Assembly (NCBI RefSeq): GCF_013373065.1
Contig: NZ_JABXIN010000012.1
Location: 114,309-178,308 of the forward strand
Reading direction: 5' to 3'
From: Algoriphagus sp.
GTDB lineage: Bacteria; Bacteroidota; Bacteroidia; Cytophagales; Cyclobacteriaceae
DNA: 64,000 nt
A program made the position numbers and the translations under genes. The notes below the pieces were generated by a model that saw only the letters and a program-made list of their open reading frames with translations, did no database searches and was not told the origin of the DNA. Positions within the stretch are counted from its first letter, which is position 1. Each line of letters starts with the position of its first letter. Positions 1 to 9,648 of the stretch are shown piece after piece.

Positions 1-1432
1 CCATCCCATATTCCTTCCCCTTTTCTTCGTGGTCTACCCCATTTTGAAAGTACAAGGCAGGTACGCCTACTTTTGCAAAATTGAAATGATCCGAACGGAA
101 ATAATAGCCGGCAACAGGGTTAGGGTCAGGCGCGGCATAGCGTCCTTGCTTTTCCAATTCAACTTCCAACAAATCTTCCATCTCAGACTGTCCTTTCCCA
201 ATCACGGAAACATCCCGCATTTTCCCATAAGGATTCACCCCATCAATATTGATATTGGCAACGGTTTTATCCACTGGATAAATTGGATTTTGTGCGTAGA
301 AAGCAGAACCTAACAATCCTTGCTCCTCAGCAGTCACCGCCAAGAAAACAACAGTCCGTTTTGGCGCCTTCGACTCATGAAAAGCCTTTGCTAAGGCCAA
401 CAAGGCAGCTGTTCCTGAAGCATTGTCCAAGGCTCCATTGTAGATGCTATCACCTGTTTCATCCGGTTTTCCGATTCCAAAATGATCCCAATGTGCCGAA
501 TAAATTACATATTCTTCAGGACGTTCCGTTCCGGTGATTTTTGCAACCACATTTTTGGAAGCATTGTAAGTTGCTTTGACCGTCATGGACGAACTTGCAG
601 TCAAGCCCAATGGAATAGCTTCAAAATCTGCCTTTCTGGCTTTTGCCAACAACTCCCGCTCATTGAGACCTGCCATTTCAAAAAGCTTGTTTGCTGTAGG
701 AAGCGTAACCCACCCTTCGATCGCTAGCTTATAGCCCTCTTTTCCACGATCATCCAAGTACAATTTGGAGGCATTCCAAGAATTTTGAATCACATTAAAG
801 CCATAACCTGCAGGAATGGTATTATGAACTATCAGACACCCCAAAGCTCCTTGACGAATAGCCTCTTCATATTTGTAGGTCCATCGTCCATAGTAGGTCA
901 TGGTATTCCCTTTGAAAAATGAAGCATCTTCGGTTCCAAATCCCGGGTCATTCACTAAAACCACGACGATCTTTCCTTTCACATCGATGTTTTTATAATC
1001 ATCCCAACCATATTCAGGAGCTACGATCCCAAAACCGGCAAAAACAAGCTCAGCATCTTGAAAAGCGATGGCAGAATCTGTTCGTTGAGTCCAAAAAACA
1101 TAATCTTTTAGCCCCTCCAATGTCAGAGATTCTTTGGAAGATTTAATTTCCATCGATGGAGCAGCCTCTGTAAATACTGAAACCAAAGGAACATCCTGAA
1201 TGTAGGAATCACCATTTCCGGGCTCCAAACCATAAGATTCAAATTCATGAACCAAAAAATCAATCGTCTTCTTTTCTCCTTCCGAAAAAGGCATTCGACC
1301 TTCAAAATAATCCGAAGACAAACTATCAATAAGTGGCTCAAGATCAGAAACCTGAAATTGATAGGGCTTTTCAGGACTACAGGCTACCCAAGCAAGTAGG
1401 GAGGCAAGAAGAAATAAGTTAATTCGTTTCAT
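1..1432 (-). CDS. M28 family zinc aminopeptidase, lipoprotein (C-terminus cut by window edge)
   Basis: Open for 477 codons from an ATG at 1432 to the window edge with no stop, so the C-terminus is missing. The N-terminus MKRINLFLLLASLLAWVAC is a hydrophobic signal ending in Cys18, so it is probably a lipoprotein with a degenerate lipobox. A PA-like insert region precedes the catalytic part. The M28 zinc ligands appear in order: SAHWDH, GALDNASG, TAEEQGLLGS and NINIDG. The last His ligand probably lies near the cut end. Expected role: extracytoplasmic cleavage of N-terminal residues from peptides. It is divergent from the next gene with a 100 bp spacer. The family call is firm; the substrate is unknown. 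Confidence 0.88.
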   Translation of the reverse strand, partial: MKRINLFLLASLLAWVACSPEKPYQFQVSDLEPLIDSLSSDYFEGRMPFSEGEKKTIDFLVHEFESYGLEPGNGDSYIQDVPLVSVFTEAAPSMEIKSSKESLTLEGLKDYVFWTQRTDSAIAFQDAELVFAGFGIVAPEYGWDDYKNIDVKGKIVVVLVNDPGFGTEDASFFKGNTMTYYGRWTYKYEEAIRQGALGCLIVHNTIPAGYGFNVIQNSWNASKLYLDDRGKEGYKLAIEGWVTLPTANKLFEMAGLNERELLAKARKADFEAIPLGLTASSSMTVKATYNASKNVVAKITGTERPEEYVIYSAHWDHFGIGKPDETGDSIYNGALDNASGTAALLALAKAFHESKAPKRTVVFLAVTAEEQGLLGSAFYAQNPIYPVDKTVANINIDGVNPYGKMRDVSVIGKGQSEMEDLLEVELEKQGRYAAPDPNPVAGYYFRSDHFNFAKVGVPALYFQNGVDHEEKGKEYGM

Positions 1433-1532
1433 AGCTCTAGAGAATAATTAGCAGGTAGTAAGCTACATAAAATTTGAATTTGGAGATAATTTTTAAAAAA
1501 TTAGAGCTAGATAAAAACCTTCACTTTTTAAA

Positions 1533-2606
1533 ATGAAAATCGCAATCATCATTATTTCAATCATTCATGGGCTAATCCATCTCCTCGGTTTTTTGAAAGC
1601 CTTTAAACTTGCAGAAATCTACCAATTAAAACAGCCCATTTCTACCTTGGCAGGTGGGTTTTGGTTATTGGCAAGCGTCCTCTTTTTGGCTTTTGCACTT
1701 ATTACTTATCTGGAAAAATCCATCACTGGATATCTAGGTCTAGTTGCCATTATTTTATCCCAGATTTTAATTTTCACAGTTTGGCAGGATGCAAAATTCG
1801 GAAGCTTGGCGAATCTTTTTTTGCTATTAGTTTCCATCCAAATGATTTTCTATGCGATTTGGGAGCAAAAACTAACTCGCGAAAAATCCGATTTCATTAA
1901 CAAAATGGAAGCTGTAGAATTGCGCAAAGTTCAAGAGGCTCCAGCTATTATTCAAAAGTGGCTAAACAGGATTGGATTTGATGAAAATCACTCCATGATA
2001 TCAGCTGAAATTCATCAGCTCGCCCAAATGAAAATGAAACCTGACCAGGAGGATTGGAAAAAGGCAACCGCGTATCAAATCAGTCGAATAAATTCTCCTG
2101 CCTTTCATTGGGAAGTAAAAATGGAAATGATGCCCGGATTGACCATTTATGGAAGAGATCAATTTTTAGAGGGGAAAGGAGAAATGCTCATTCGACTGGG
2201 GGCAATTCTTTCCATTGTTGACGAAAAAGGGTCGAAAATTGATAAGGGAAGTCTACAACGGTTACTTGGAGAATTGGTTTGGATACCAAGCTTGGCACTT
2301 CATCCTCAGGTTTCATGGAAAGAACTTGACGATCATTCCTTAGAGGGAAGTCTGAAGGTAGGCAAAACAACAGGAAAGGGTATCTTTTACTTCAATGAGG
2401 ACGGGGATTTCACAAAGTTTGAAGCGCTTCGATATTATGAAAACAAACCCGAATCAAACCGATTTCCTTGGATCCTAACCGTAAAAGAATATCGAGATTG
2501 GGATGGAATTAGAATTCCAAATCACATGGAAGCCACTTGGATCCTACCTGACGGAGATTGGACTTGGCTAGATCTAAAAATCACCTCATTAAAATATTCC
2601 TACTGA
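1533..2606 (+). CDS. Membrane protein, DUF6544-like
   Basis: 357 residues. The first ~115 residues hold about four hydrophobic helices, beginning with MKIAIIIISIIHGLIHLLGF. A soluble domain follows (from ~125), with PAIIQKWLNRIG near its start and several W/Y-rich strands (for example YENKPESNRFPW). This layout resembles DUF6544-type proteins: membrane helices followed by a beta-rich domain of unknown role. I am only moderately sure of the family name and no enzymatic residues stand out. It stands alone, divergent from the M28 peptidase and 100 bp upstream of the heat-shock gene. Confidence 0.72.
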   Translation: MKIAIIIISIIHGLIHLLGFLKAFKLAEIYQLKQPISTLAGGFWLLASVLFLAFALITYLEKSITGYLGLVAIILSQILIFTVWQDAKFGSLANLFLLLVSIQMIFYAIWEQKLTREKSDFINKMEAVELRKVQEAPAIIQKWLNRIGFDENHSMISAEIHQLAQMKMKPDQEDWKKATAYQISRINSPAFHWEVKMEMMPGLTIYGRDQFLEGKGEMLIRLGAILSIVDEKGSKIDKGSLQRLLGELVWIPSLALHPQVSWKELDDHSLEGSLKVGKTTGKGIFYFNEDGDFTKFEALRYYENKPESNRFPWILTVKEYRDWDGIRIPNHMEATWILPDGDWTWLDLKITSLKYSY

Positions 2607-2706
2607 TCACTTTTTTTTGATGCTAATCACCTCAAGATGTGATGGATATCATTCAATTTTCATTCGAAAGAAATGATATTCATTTCATCATTTAAACAAC
2701 AAAAAA

Positions 2707-3153
2707 ATGGGCACTATAACTAAACGAAGTAGAGGTTTTTGGCCCAAAATGGCCCAAGACTTCTTTGGAGCAGAAAATCCCTTCGAATGGGATAACAAGT
2801 TTTGGATGACGGATAAATCCGTAGAGGTTCCCTCAGCGAATGTAATCGAAAATGACAAAGAATTTAAGATCGAACTTTCCGCTCCGGGATTTGATAAGAA
2901 GGACTTTAAAGTGGAAGTTGAAGATGGCGTTTTGAACATTTTTGCTGAAAAAGAGCACAGAGACGAGGAGGAAAAAGAAAACTATCGTAAAAAAGAATTC
3001 TCTTATACCAGCATCAGGAGATCCTTTGTACTTCCTGAAAATGTTGCCGAAGAAACCATCGATGCCAAATACGAAAACGGTCTATTGAGATTAGTCCTTC
3101 CAAAAAGTAAAATGGCTCAAAAAGACCATAAAAAAGCCATTGAAGTAGGTTAA
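2707..3153 (+). CDS. Small heat-shock protein, Hsp20/alpha-crystallin family
   Basis: 148 residues, normal for bacterial Hsp20. A variable N-terminus rich in F/W is followed by an alpha-crystallin domain (about residues 38-140) with FKIELSAPGFDKKDFKVEVE and the family's A-x-x-x-n-G-x-L signature seen as AKYENGLLRLVLP. These proteins are ATP-independent holdases that keep unfolding proteins soluble during heat or oxidative stress. It is a single-gene unit closed by a clear terminator about 40 bp downstream. No heat-shock operator was recognised upstream. Confidence 0.93.
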   Translation: MGTITKRSRGFWPKMAQDFFGAENPFEWDNKFWMTDKSVEVPSANVIENDKEFKIELSAPGFDKKDFKVEVEDGVLNIFAEKEHRDEEEKENYRKKEFSYTSIRRSFVLPENVAEETIDAKYENGLLRLVLPKSKMAQKDHKKAIEVG

Positions 3154-3191
3154 GTAGCTTCCGTAGGGAAACACTTTTTTGTTAGTAAAAG

Positions 3192-3223
3192 GAAAGCCTC
3201 GGTTTAAATAAGCCGGGGTTTTC
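3192..3223 (+). terminator. Intrinsic terminator after the Hsp20 gene
   Basis: An 11-bp stem (arms 3192-3202 and 3213-3223, with two G-U pairs) and a 10-nt loop are followed by a T run at 3224-3228. It lies between the Hsp20 stop and the next plus-strand gene, so it ends the heat-shock transcript. Confidence 0.8.
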
Positions 3224-3296
3224 TTTTTCCTGTGGGCAAAGCCCCTTCATTGGAATTATGCAATTATTTGCAGAAATTACTTCAAACCCAAACGCC

Positions 3297-5714
3297 ATGA
3301 ACTTCAATCTAAAACCTTCTTTGGTTGCATTTTTCTTATTGGTAATTGTAAGCGCTTGCCAAAAGAATCAAATCCAAATCCCAGGACTTCAGGCAGAGGT
3401 GGAAGTCATCCGGGATGAAAACGGAATCAATCATATTTTCGCTCAAAACGAACAGGATCTTTTCTTTTCCCAAGGCTATTTAGCTGCGAAAGATCGACTG
3501 TTTCAATTTGAACTTTGGAGAAGACAGGCTACTGGGACACTTTCTGAGATTTTAGGAGAACGGGAATTGGAACGGGACCGAGGGGTGCGTTTATTCAAAT
3601 TCAGAGGTGATAAGGAAACCGAACTTCGTCACTATCATCCGAGGGGAGTAGAGATCGTTGATGCGTTTGTGGCAGGAATCAACACCTATATAGAAGAAGC
3701 GAGACAAAACCCCGAAGAACTCCCCATAGAATTTAAGATGTTGAATATTCTTCCCGAACCATGGACTTGGGAAGTTGTTATTTCCCGCCATCAGGGACTT
3801 TTGGAAAATGTGGTGGACGAATTAAACATCAGTCGAGTTGTTAGTCAAATCGGAGTTGAAAAAGCAAAAGAGCTATATTATTTCCATCCCAATGAACCCA
3901 TTTTGGAACTGGATCCTGACATCCCAGAGGAGTTATTAATGAAGGATATTTTAGCTCCTTATCAAGCTTTTCGAAAGCGTGTGGAATTTCTACCGAAGGA
4001 CATTACAGAACCCTATAGAATTCAAAATGAAAACTTTGATGAATCCACCGCAGAATTAGAAGAATCCATTGAATACACGCTGGCTTCGGATGCCTTTGCA
4101 CAAGGAAGTAATAATTGGGTTGTTTCAGGAGAAAAAACGGATACAGGCTTCCCTTTAATGGCGAATGATCCCCATCGGCTGCAAGCCATTCCCTCACTAC
4201 GATATTGGGTCCATTTAAACGCTCCGGGATGGAATGTGATTGGAGCAGGAGAACCTGAAATTCCGGGAGTATCCATCGGCCACAATGAATATGGGGCTTG
4301 GGGCTTGACGATTTTCTCTACAGACAATGAAGACTTGCGCATCTATGATCTCGACCCCGAGAATCCGAAACGTTATTATTACAAAGGGGAATGGCTGGAA
4401 TTAGATGAGATTCAGGACACCATTCACATCAAAGGAGGAAAAACAAAAGTTGTCACACACCAATATACCATTCATGGTCCCGTCACCTTCGTCGATCAAG
4501 AATTGAATAAGCTTGTAGCTGTCGAATGTGCCTGGCTCGAACCCGGGTCGGCGCCTTATTTGGCGAGCCTGCGAATGGATCAATCACAGACTTGGGAAGA
4601 GTTTCGGGAGGCTTGTACTTACAATAATATTCCTGCTGAAAATATGGTATGGGCTGGCAAAGATGGAACGATCGGTTGGCAGGCTACCGGTATTACCCCC
4701 ATTCGAAAAGGATTTTCAGGTTTGGTGGCTACTCCGGGAAGGGGCGACCATGAATGGGACGGCTACCTACCCATTGCAGACCGCCCTCATAAAGTCAATC
4801 CAGAATCAGGATTTATTGCAACCGCAAATCAAAATGTTGCCGAAGAAAACTACCCCTATCCAGAAGCTTTGGGCTATGAGTGGGCAGACAATTTCCGAGG
4901 CGAACGGATCAAAGAAGTCTTAAGCAAAGACCGGAAGTTCACAATCGAAGAAATGGGGGACTTACAAAATGACTACCTCTCCCTACCGGCACGAAAGTTA
5001 GTCCCCTTCTTGAAAAACTTAACTTGGAATAATCCGCTTGCAGATTCATTAAATCAAAAATTACAAGAATGGGATTTTGTATTGGATAAAAATTCGTTTG
5101 AAGCTGGGGTATATGTAATGTGGGAGCGGATTTTAAGAAATAAAGTCTCGGATTTTATGATCCCAGATGAAATAAAACCTTGGCTCGGAAGCATTCAATT
5201 GACACGAGTTTTAGAATGGATGGAAAAGCCTGAATTGATGTATTCCAATAACCCATTGGAAAATCGGGACCGCCTTTTGGCTGACAGCTTTGAAGAGGCA
5301 CTTCAAGCTCTTGAAAATAAATTAGGCCCAAATCCCAAAAATTGGAAGTATGGTCAGGCGGATTACAAACATGCCCAAATAGTTCATCCTTTGGGTAAAG
5401 TCGTGAATGAAGAATGGCAAGCCAAATTAAACACCGCTATTCTCCCCCGCGGAGGCTATAGCTATACGCCTGGAGCCAATGCCTATGGAGACAACAATAC
5501 TTCAGGTGCTTCCTTCCGAACCGTAGTCAATACGGGAGATTGGGAAAAAGCGATAGGAATTAATACCCCTGGCCAGTCAGGAAATCCCGAAAGCTCATTT
5601 TACAAAAACCTGTTTCCAATTTGGGCAAATGATGAGTTTGTAGATCTCCCTTTTTCAAAGGAGCATATTCAATCTAAAAAAGCATATGTGGAACAGTTAA
5701 TTCCCGAAGATTAA
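3297..5714 (+). CDS. Penicillin acylase family Ntn-hydrolase, lipoprotein
   Basis: 805 residues from the ATG at 3297. I prefer it to an in-frame ATG at 3258 because it gives a clean lipoprotein signal (VAFFLLVIVSAC, Cys23). The alpha chain (VEVIRDENGINHIFAQNEQDLFFSQGY split across the family start motif) is followed by the autoprocessing site. Ser271 in QGSNNWVVSG would be the N-terminal nucleophile of the beta chain. ANDPHR and the later ANQN motif also fit. Such periplasmic enzymes hydrolyse amide bonds (beta-lactam side chains, acyl-homoserine lactones, other N-acyl amides). Substrate cannot be told from sequence. It converges on the glycosyltransferase gene with a 4-nt stop overlap. Confidence 0.92.
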   Translation: MNFNLKPSLVAFFLLVIVSACQKNQIQIPGLQAEVEVIRDENGINHIFAQNEQDLFFSQGYLAAKDRLFQFELWRRQATGTLSEILGERELERDRGVRLFKFRGDKETELRHYHPRGVEIVDAFVAGINTYIEEARQNPEELPIEFKMLNILPEPWTWEVVISRHQGLLENVVDELNISRVVSQIGVEKAKELYYFHPNEPILELDPDIPEELLMKDILAPYQAFRKRVEFLPKDITEPYRIQNENFDESTAELEESIEYTLASDAFAQGSNNWVVSGEKTDTGFPLMANDPHRLQAIPSLRYWVHLNAPGWNVIGAGEPEIPGVSIGHNEYGAWGLTIFSTDNEDLRIYDLDPENPKRYYYKGEWLELDEIQDTIHIKGGKTKVVTHQYTIHGPVTFVDQELNKLVAVECAWLEPGSAPYLASLRMDQSQTWEEFREACTYNNIPAENMVWAGKDGTIGWQATGITPIRKGFSGLVATPGRGDHEWDGYLPIADRPHKVNPESGFIATANQNVAEENYPYPEALGYEWADNFRGERIKEVLSKDRKFTIEEMGDLQNDYLSLPARKLVPFLKNLTWNNPLADSLNQKLQEWDFVLDKNSFEAGVYVMWERILRNKVSDFMIPDEIKPWLGSIQLTRVLEWMEKPELMYSNNPLENRDRLLADSFEEALQALENKLGPNPKNWKYGQADYKHAQIVHPLGKVVNEEWQAKLNTAILPRGGYSYTPGANAYGDNNTSGASFRTVVNTGDWEKAIGINTPGQSGNPESSFYKNLFPIWANDEFVDLPFSKEHIQSKKAYVEQLIPED

Positions 5715-6688
5715 ACCCACCACCAGTCTTTTCCTTCCTTGAGACCGATTTGAGCAAGGTTCTTATGAATCTCAATCCGCTCTTTCTCGTCAGGATATTC
5801 TGTTATCAACAATTGGGGTTGCGTAAGTTTTTCAATCCGATGAAAATCGCCCATCTCCTGAATTTTGAAGTGGATATGATGGGATTTGAGCAACTTGGAA
5901 ATCAACTCTGATTTTTGGTTTTTACCCCATATGATCAAGGGGGCTCCACGAAAATCATTTTTTAAAAAAGCATTGATTTTTAATTCAAAAAACAAACGTT
6001 GATTGTAAAAATTTGAATTATGAGAGGCACGGTCTGGATGATCTCTCCAATACAAAGTCAATTCCTGAACCGCCTCAAAAGCAATCTGATTCTCATACCA
6101 TTTGATCGCCAAGTCGTAATCCTCAGGATAATGAAGGATTCCGAATCCGCCTATTAAATCAATATTTTCCCGATAGGTAAGCCAATTCGGAGAAGCGATG
6201 ACACAATCCCTGTAAATATTGGCATATTGATTACCATGCATGTTTACATCATTCAGCCAACTTTGATAATCCAAATAACCTGGACTCACCTCATGTTCAG
6301 AAAAGTACAATACTTTTCCAGTGACTACCGTCCGTTTGTCGCAGCGAAGTAGGCGATTCCGCATGATTTCCAATCGATGATCCGGCATGCGGTCATCGGG
6401 ATCCATTCGGGTGATCATATTTCCTTTGGAGGCAACAAAGGCCAAGTCCAAGGCAGGAATAATCCCATGGTTGGTATTGGAAAATAAAAGGAATCGGGAA
6501 TCCTTTTTTACAAATTTTTCAAAAATCGCCTTGCTCCCATCGGAAGAAAAATCATCCACCCCAATCACTTCAAAATCAGCAAATGATTGATTTTCAATAG
6601 ACTCTAAACATTCCTCTATCCAAGCTTCAGCATTTTTAAAAGGAATCAATATGCTGATCTCGGGTGATTCTTGTTTTTTTCCAGACAT
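5711..6688 (-). CDS. Glycosyltransferase family 2
   Basis: 325 residues with a GT-A fold N-terminal domain: SILIPFKNAEAWIEECLESI, then VIGVDDFSSDGS (nucleotide-sugar binding) and the metal-binding MDPDDR. No membrane segment is visible, so it is a soluble or peripheral enzyme that would add a sugar to an envelope polymer or glycolipid. Its ATG directly abuts the stop codon of the upstream M28 peptidase (no spacer), so the two are probably co-transcribed and translationally coupled. The C-terminal ~90 residues do not match anything I recognise. Confidence 0.88.
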   Translation of the reverse strand: MSGKKQESPEISILIPFKNAEAWIEECLESIENQSFADFEVIGVDDFSSDGSKAIFEKFVKKDSRFLLFSNTNHGIIPALDLAFVASKGNMITRMDPDDRMPDHRLEIMRNRLLRCDKRTVVTGKVLYFSEHEVSPGYLDYQSWLNDVNMHGNQYANIYRDCVIASPNWLTYRENIDLIGGFGILHYPEDYDLAIKWYENQIAFEAVQELTLYWRDHPDRASHNSNFYNQRLFFELKINAFLKNDFRGAPLIIWGKNQKSELISKLLKSHHIHFKIQEMGDFHRIEKLTQPQLLITEYPDEKERIEIHKNLAQIGLKEGKDWWWV

Positions 6689-8050
6689 TTAAATCCCCTC
6701 CTGCTCTATCAAGTACACCAAAGCCGTCATGGCTGCAGCACCCAATTCTAATTCCCGTTGATCAACGGCCTCAAAGACATCTGCAGGCGTATGATGATAG
6801 ATGAAATAGCGTTGGGAATCCGGATGCAATCCTATCAAAATCGGCCCTTGATCCCGAAGCGGACCAATGTCTGCTCCTCCACCCGGCACATCAAATTTCC
6901 AAATATTATAAGGGGTAAAAAGATCCTTCCAACTGACTAGTTTTGATCGTTGGGCATCGGTACCGGAAGATGAAAAACCAAGAGGTAAAAATCCTCCCGC
7001 ATCGGATTCAATAGCCGCGATGTGTTTCTCTCCTTTCTCTTTAGCTACCCTGGCATATTCTCGACCTCCCATCAGGCCATTCTCTTCATTCATCCACATC
7101 ACAGCCCGTATGGTGCGTTTTGGTTTCCAACCAAGCTCCTTATAAATCCTTAAAACTTCGATTGCCTGTATACATCCTGCACCATCATCATGCGCTCCTT
7201 CTCCCACATCCCAAGAGTCCAAATGCCCTCCAACAGCAATGATTTCTTCTGGTTTTTCGGTGCCTCTTATTTCTCCAATAACATTGTAGGAAAGAACTTC
7301 TCCTTTCATCTCCCCTTCAGACTTAAGGAAAACCTTTAGATCAGATTGTTCCTCCAGGAGATCACTTAATAATTCTGCATCCTTGGTACTAATAGCCAAA
7401 GAAGGAATTTCAGTATATTCCGGATTGTAACGTTGATTTCCAGTATGGGGAATTTCGTCAATTCGATTACTCATGGAACGGACAATCACTCCCACAGCTC
7501 CAAATTTTGCAGCTTCGGCGGCACCGGAACCCCGCTGCCCTACAGCACCACTATAAGCTTGAAAAGTGTTGACTTTGGTGGGATCCATTGGTTGATTATA
7601 AAACACAATCTTTCCTCTCGCACCCTCTCCAAGTGCCTGTAGGCCATCTAACCCTTGTACTTCTACAACTTCGCCGAGCAAACCTGAAGGTCCTGTTCCC
7701 TGCGTATTCCCCAAAGCCAAAGCATGGAGATCAACAGTTCCCAATTTTTCAGAATTGACAATCTTTACCTCATCTTTTCCACCGCGTACCCAATGCGGAA
7801 CCATTACAGGCTGTAAATACACTGTGTCGAATCCGTAGCTTTCCATAAGTTGTCTGGTATATTCCACAGCAGCTGCAGCTTGTGGAGAACCTGATAGCCG
7901 ATGACCAATTTCTTTGCAGAGGTAGCGCAGATTTTCATAGGTATGGCCTTGCGTCAACTCCAGATTGAAAATAGTTTGAATCTTTTCTTTATGGCTTTGT
8001 GCCCAAGAAAAGGCAGGAATTAGAAAAAGAAATAGAAGTAATTTTTTCAT
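6689..8050 (-). CDS. M28 family zinc peptidase, secreted
   Basis: 453 residues from the ATG at 8050, chosen over an ATG 18 codons upstream because it places a signal peptide at the start (MKKLLLFLFLIPAFSWAQ). Zinc ligands are complete: GGHLDSWD, GAHDDGAGC, MNEENGLMGG, ESDAGG and YHHTPADVFE. A PA-like domain sits between about residues 110 and 230. The family cleaves N- or C-terminal residues from peptides outside the cytoplasm. It is a second M28 enzyme in this window but is not closely similar to the first. It is followed without a gap by a glycosyltransferase gene. Confidence 0.92.
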   Translation of the reverse strand: MKKLLLFLFLIPAFSWAQSHKEKIQTIFNLELTQGHTYENLRYLCKEIGHRLSGSPQAAAAVEYTRQLMESYGFDTVYLQPVMVPHWVRGGKDEVKIVNSEKLGTVDLHALALGNTQGTGPSGLLGEVVEVQGLDGLQALGEGARGKIVFYNQPMDPTKVNTFQAYSGAVGQRGSGAAEAAKFGAVGVIVRSMSNRIDEIPHTGNQRYNPEYTEIPSLAISTKDAELLSDLLEEQSDLKVFLKSEGEMKGEVLSYNVIGEIRGTEKPEEIIAVGGHLDSWDVGEGAHDDGAGCIQAIEVLRIYKELGWKPKRTIRAVMWMNEENGLMGGREYARVAKEKGEKHIAAIESDAGGFLPLGFSSSGTDAQRSKLVSWKDLFTPYNIWKFDVPGGGADIGPLRDQGPILIGLHPDSQRYFIYHHTPADVFEAVDQRELELGAAAMTALVYLIEQEGI

Positions 8051-8201
8051 GCTTGATTGGGTTTGGGATGAAATGAATAAAAAGTTCGGAATTTTCAAAC
8101 CCAAATCAGGATAAAGAGGAAAATTAGCCTATCACTTGAAGACCAGAATCAATAGAGCGGCAGGAATTTCGTATCTTATTTTTTCATCTAATCCCATAAC
8201 C

Positions 8202-8573
8202 ATGAAACTAGGAGCATTCTCAATCAGTCTCTCAGTGAAAAACTTAGAAACCTCCCGAAAATTCTATGAGCATTTAGGCTTTTCGGTTTTTGCTGGAAGT
8301 GAAGAGATGAATTATTTAATCATGAAAAATGAGGAAACTTTAATCGGACTTTTCCACGGAATGTTCGAAAAAAACATCCTCACCTTTAATCCAGGTTGGG
8401 ATCAAAATGCCCAAGAATTAAAAGAATTTGACGATGTGCGAAAAATCCAACAGACCTTGAAAGAAAATGGGATCCCACTAGCTCAAGAAACCGAACCTCA
8501 GAAAAAAGGCCCGGGAAGCATTTTATTATTCGATCCGGATGGAAATGGAATTTTAATTGATCAGCATATTTGA
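8202..8573 (+). CDS. VOC (glyoxalase/bleomycin-resistance) family protein
   Basis: 123 residues from the ATG at 8202. The frame is open 22 codons further upstream, but homologues start at MKLGAFSISLSVKNLETSRK. One VOC module: FSISLSVKNLETSRKFYEHLGF at the start and GPGSILLFDPDGNGILIDQH at the end. VOC proteins are metal enzymes or ligand binders (glyoxalase, dioxygenase, resistance proteins). Nothing here fixes the substrate. It is a short stand-alone gene upstream of a rhodanese lipoprotein. Confidence 0.8.
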   Translation: MKLGAFSISLSVKNLETSRKFYEHLGFSVFAGSEEMNYLIMKNEETLIGLFHGMFEKNILTFNPGWDQNAQELKEFDDVRKIQQTLKENGIPLAQETEPQKKGPGSILLFDPDGNGILIDQHI

Positions 8574-8647
8574 GCAGAGTTTTTTGGTAATTTTTCTCAC
8601 AGAAAAATGCCTTTTATTAACCCTACATTTGTCAAAAAACCTTTCCA

Positions 8648-9055
8648 ATGAGAAATTTCGCCCCTTTTTTCCTCTTTCTAATTCTAGTTTTCACTTCCTG
8701 CCAATCCGAAAAAGGATCCCAACAGGATTCAGTCGCAGGAGAAGTGGTGAATCTTAACCCCCAAGAGTTTCAGAAGTTGGGAGCTACTGGAAATGTACTT
8801 GATGTCAGGACTCCTGGAGAAATTGCCCAAGGAAAAATAGAGGGAGCTATTGAGATTGATTATTACCAACCTGATTTCAGGAAAAAAGTTGAAGGACTTC
8901 CAAAAGACGAACCTGTTTTACTTTATTGTGCGGTAGGTGCCCGAAGTAGAGAAGCTGCAGATTTATTGTTAGAGATGGGATTTACAAAGGTCTACCATTT
9001 ACAGGGTGGAATTCAAGCTTGGTATCAGCAAGGCCTTCCCATAATCCGAGAATAA
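8648..9055 (+). CDS. Rhodanese-like domain lipoprotein
   Basis: 135 residues. The signal peptide MRNFAPFFLFLILVFTSC ends at Cys18, giving a lipoprotein. A single rhodanese domain follows: VLDVRTPGEIAQGKI, then the active-site loop YCAVGARSREAA with catalytic Cys94, and HLQGGIQAW near the end. Rhodanese domains carry sulfur on this cysteine as a persulfide. An envelope-anchored single-domain form may act in sulfur or cyanide handling or redox sensing. It ends 3 bp from the convergent GreA-like gene. An in-frame upstream ATG is not used here because it would bury the signal peptide. Confidence 0.9.
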   Translation: MRNFAPFFLFLILVFTSCQSEKGSQQDSVAGEVVNLNPQEFQKLGATGNVLDVRTPGEIAQGKIEGAIEIDYYQPDFRKKVEGLPKDEPVLLYCAVGARSREAADLLLEMGFTKVYHLQGGIQAWYQQGLPIIRE

Positions 9056-9058
9056 AAA

Positions 9059-9514
9059 CTAATACACATCCAGAATGAAATAGCGGATTCCTCCATACTC
9101 GAAGGAATCCCCTTCGACTTTTCCTTGCATCACTGGAAAAATCGGGGCTTTTGTGGATATTCCGAACAATGATTTTCCTTCCACATCAAACTGTTCGATC
9201 GAAGTAGAAACAAAGAATATCCGCTGATCCGTTTCTACAACAGCTCCCTCATTGACTCGTTCCAAAATCTTTTCCGGGTCAATGGAATCTAGCGTTTGCA
9301 ATTCTTTCTTCAAAAACATGAGCTCGTGTTCCAATCGCACAATCATTTCATTGTCGCTGCTACTCCCTTTTTGAGATTGGCTGGCACTTTCATCGTGATT
9401 GGTAAGATTTTCACGAATATTTTTTAGTTCCTGATCAAAATCTGCAATCGTCTGCTTTTGCTTTTGTTTACAGGCCTCTATAATGCTTTTCTTGGAAAGT
9501 CGATCGGATGTCAT
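9059..9514 (-). CDS. GreA/GreB-like small protein
   Basis: 151 residues. The first ~90 residues are charged and helical (coiled coil: KQKQTIADFDQELKNIRENL, LEHELMFLKKELQTLDSID). The rest is beta-rich and starts NEGAVVETDQRIFFVSTSI, like the C-terminal domain of GreA. That two-part plan matches transcript-cleavage factors and their Bacteroidota paralogues, but the acidic tip residues needed for cleavage cannot be confirmed by eye. It may instead be a RNA-polymerase secondary-channel binder with another effect. It lies alone on the minus strand, 134 bp downstream of the dehydrogenase gene. Confidence 0.65.
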   Translation of the reverse strand: MTSDRLSKKSIIEACKQKQKQTIADFDQELKNIRENLTNHDESASQSQKGSSSDNEMIVRLEHELMFLKKELQTLDSIDPEKILERVNEGAVVETDQRIFFVSTSIEQFDVEGKSLFGISTKAPIFPVMQGKVEGDSFEYGGIRYFILDVY

Positions 9515-9648
9515 AGCTCTTGGAGTTTATTATCAATATTAGCCACCAAATCCCAGTCTAAAAATGACAATTATCACCTCTTATCCTGAATAACACCAGT
9601 AAGGCAAACAGCATTTTAAATCCAACAGAGCAAGAACTATTCAAATCT

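Noticed and set aside
29..1341. Several short open frames on both strands in the first 1.3 kb
   Set aside because: They are other-frame shadows of the M28 peptidase, whose catalytic motifs are all on the minus strand from 1432.
8557..8757. Alternative frame overlapping the rhodanese start
   Set aside because: It has no recognisable protein features and overlaps a lipoprotein with an intact rhodanese active site.
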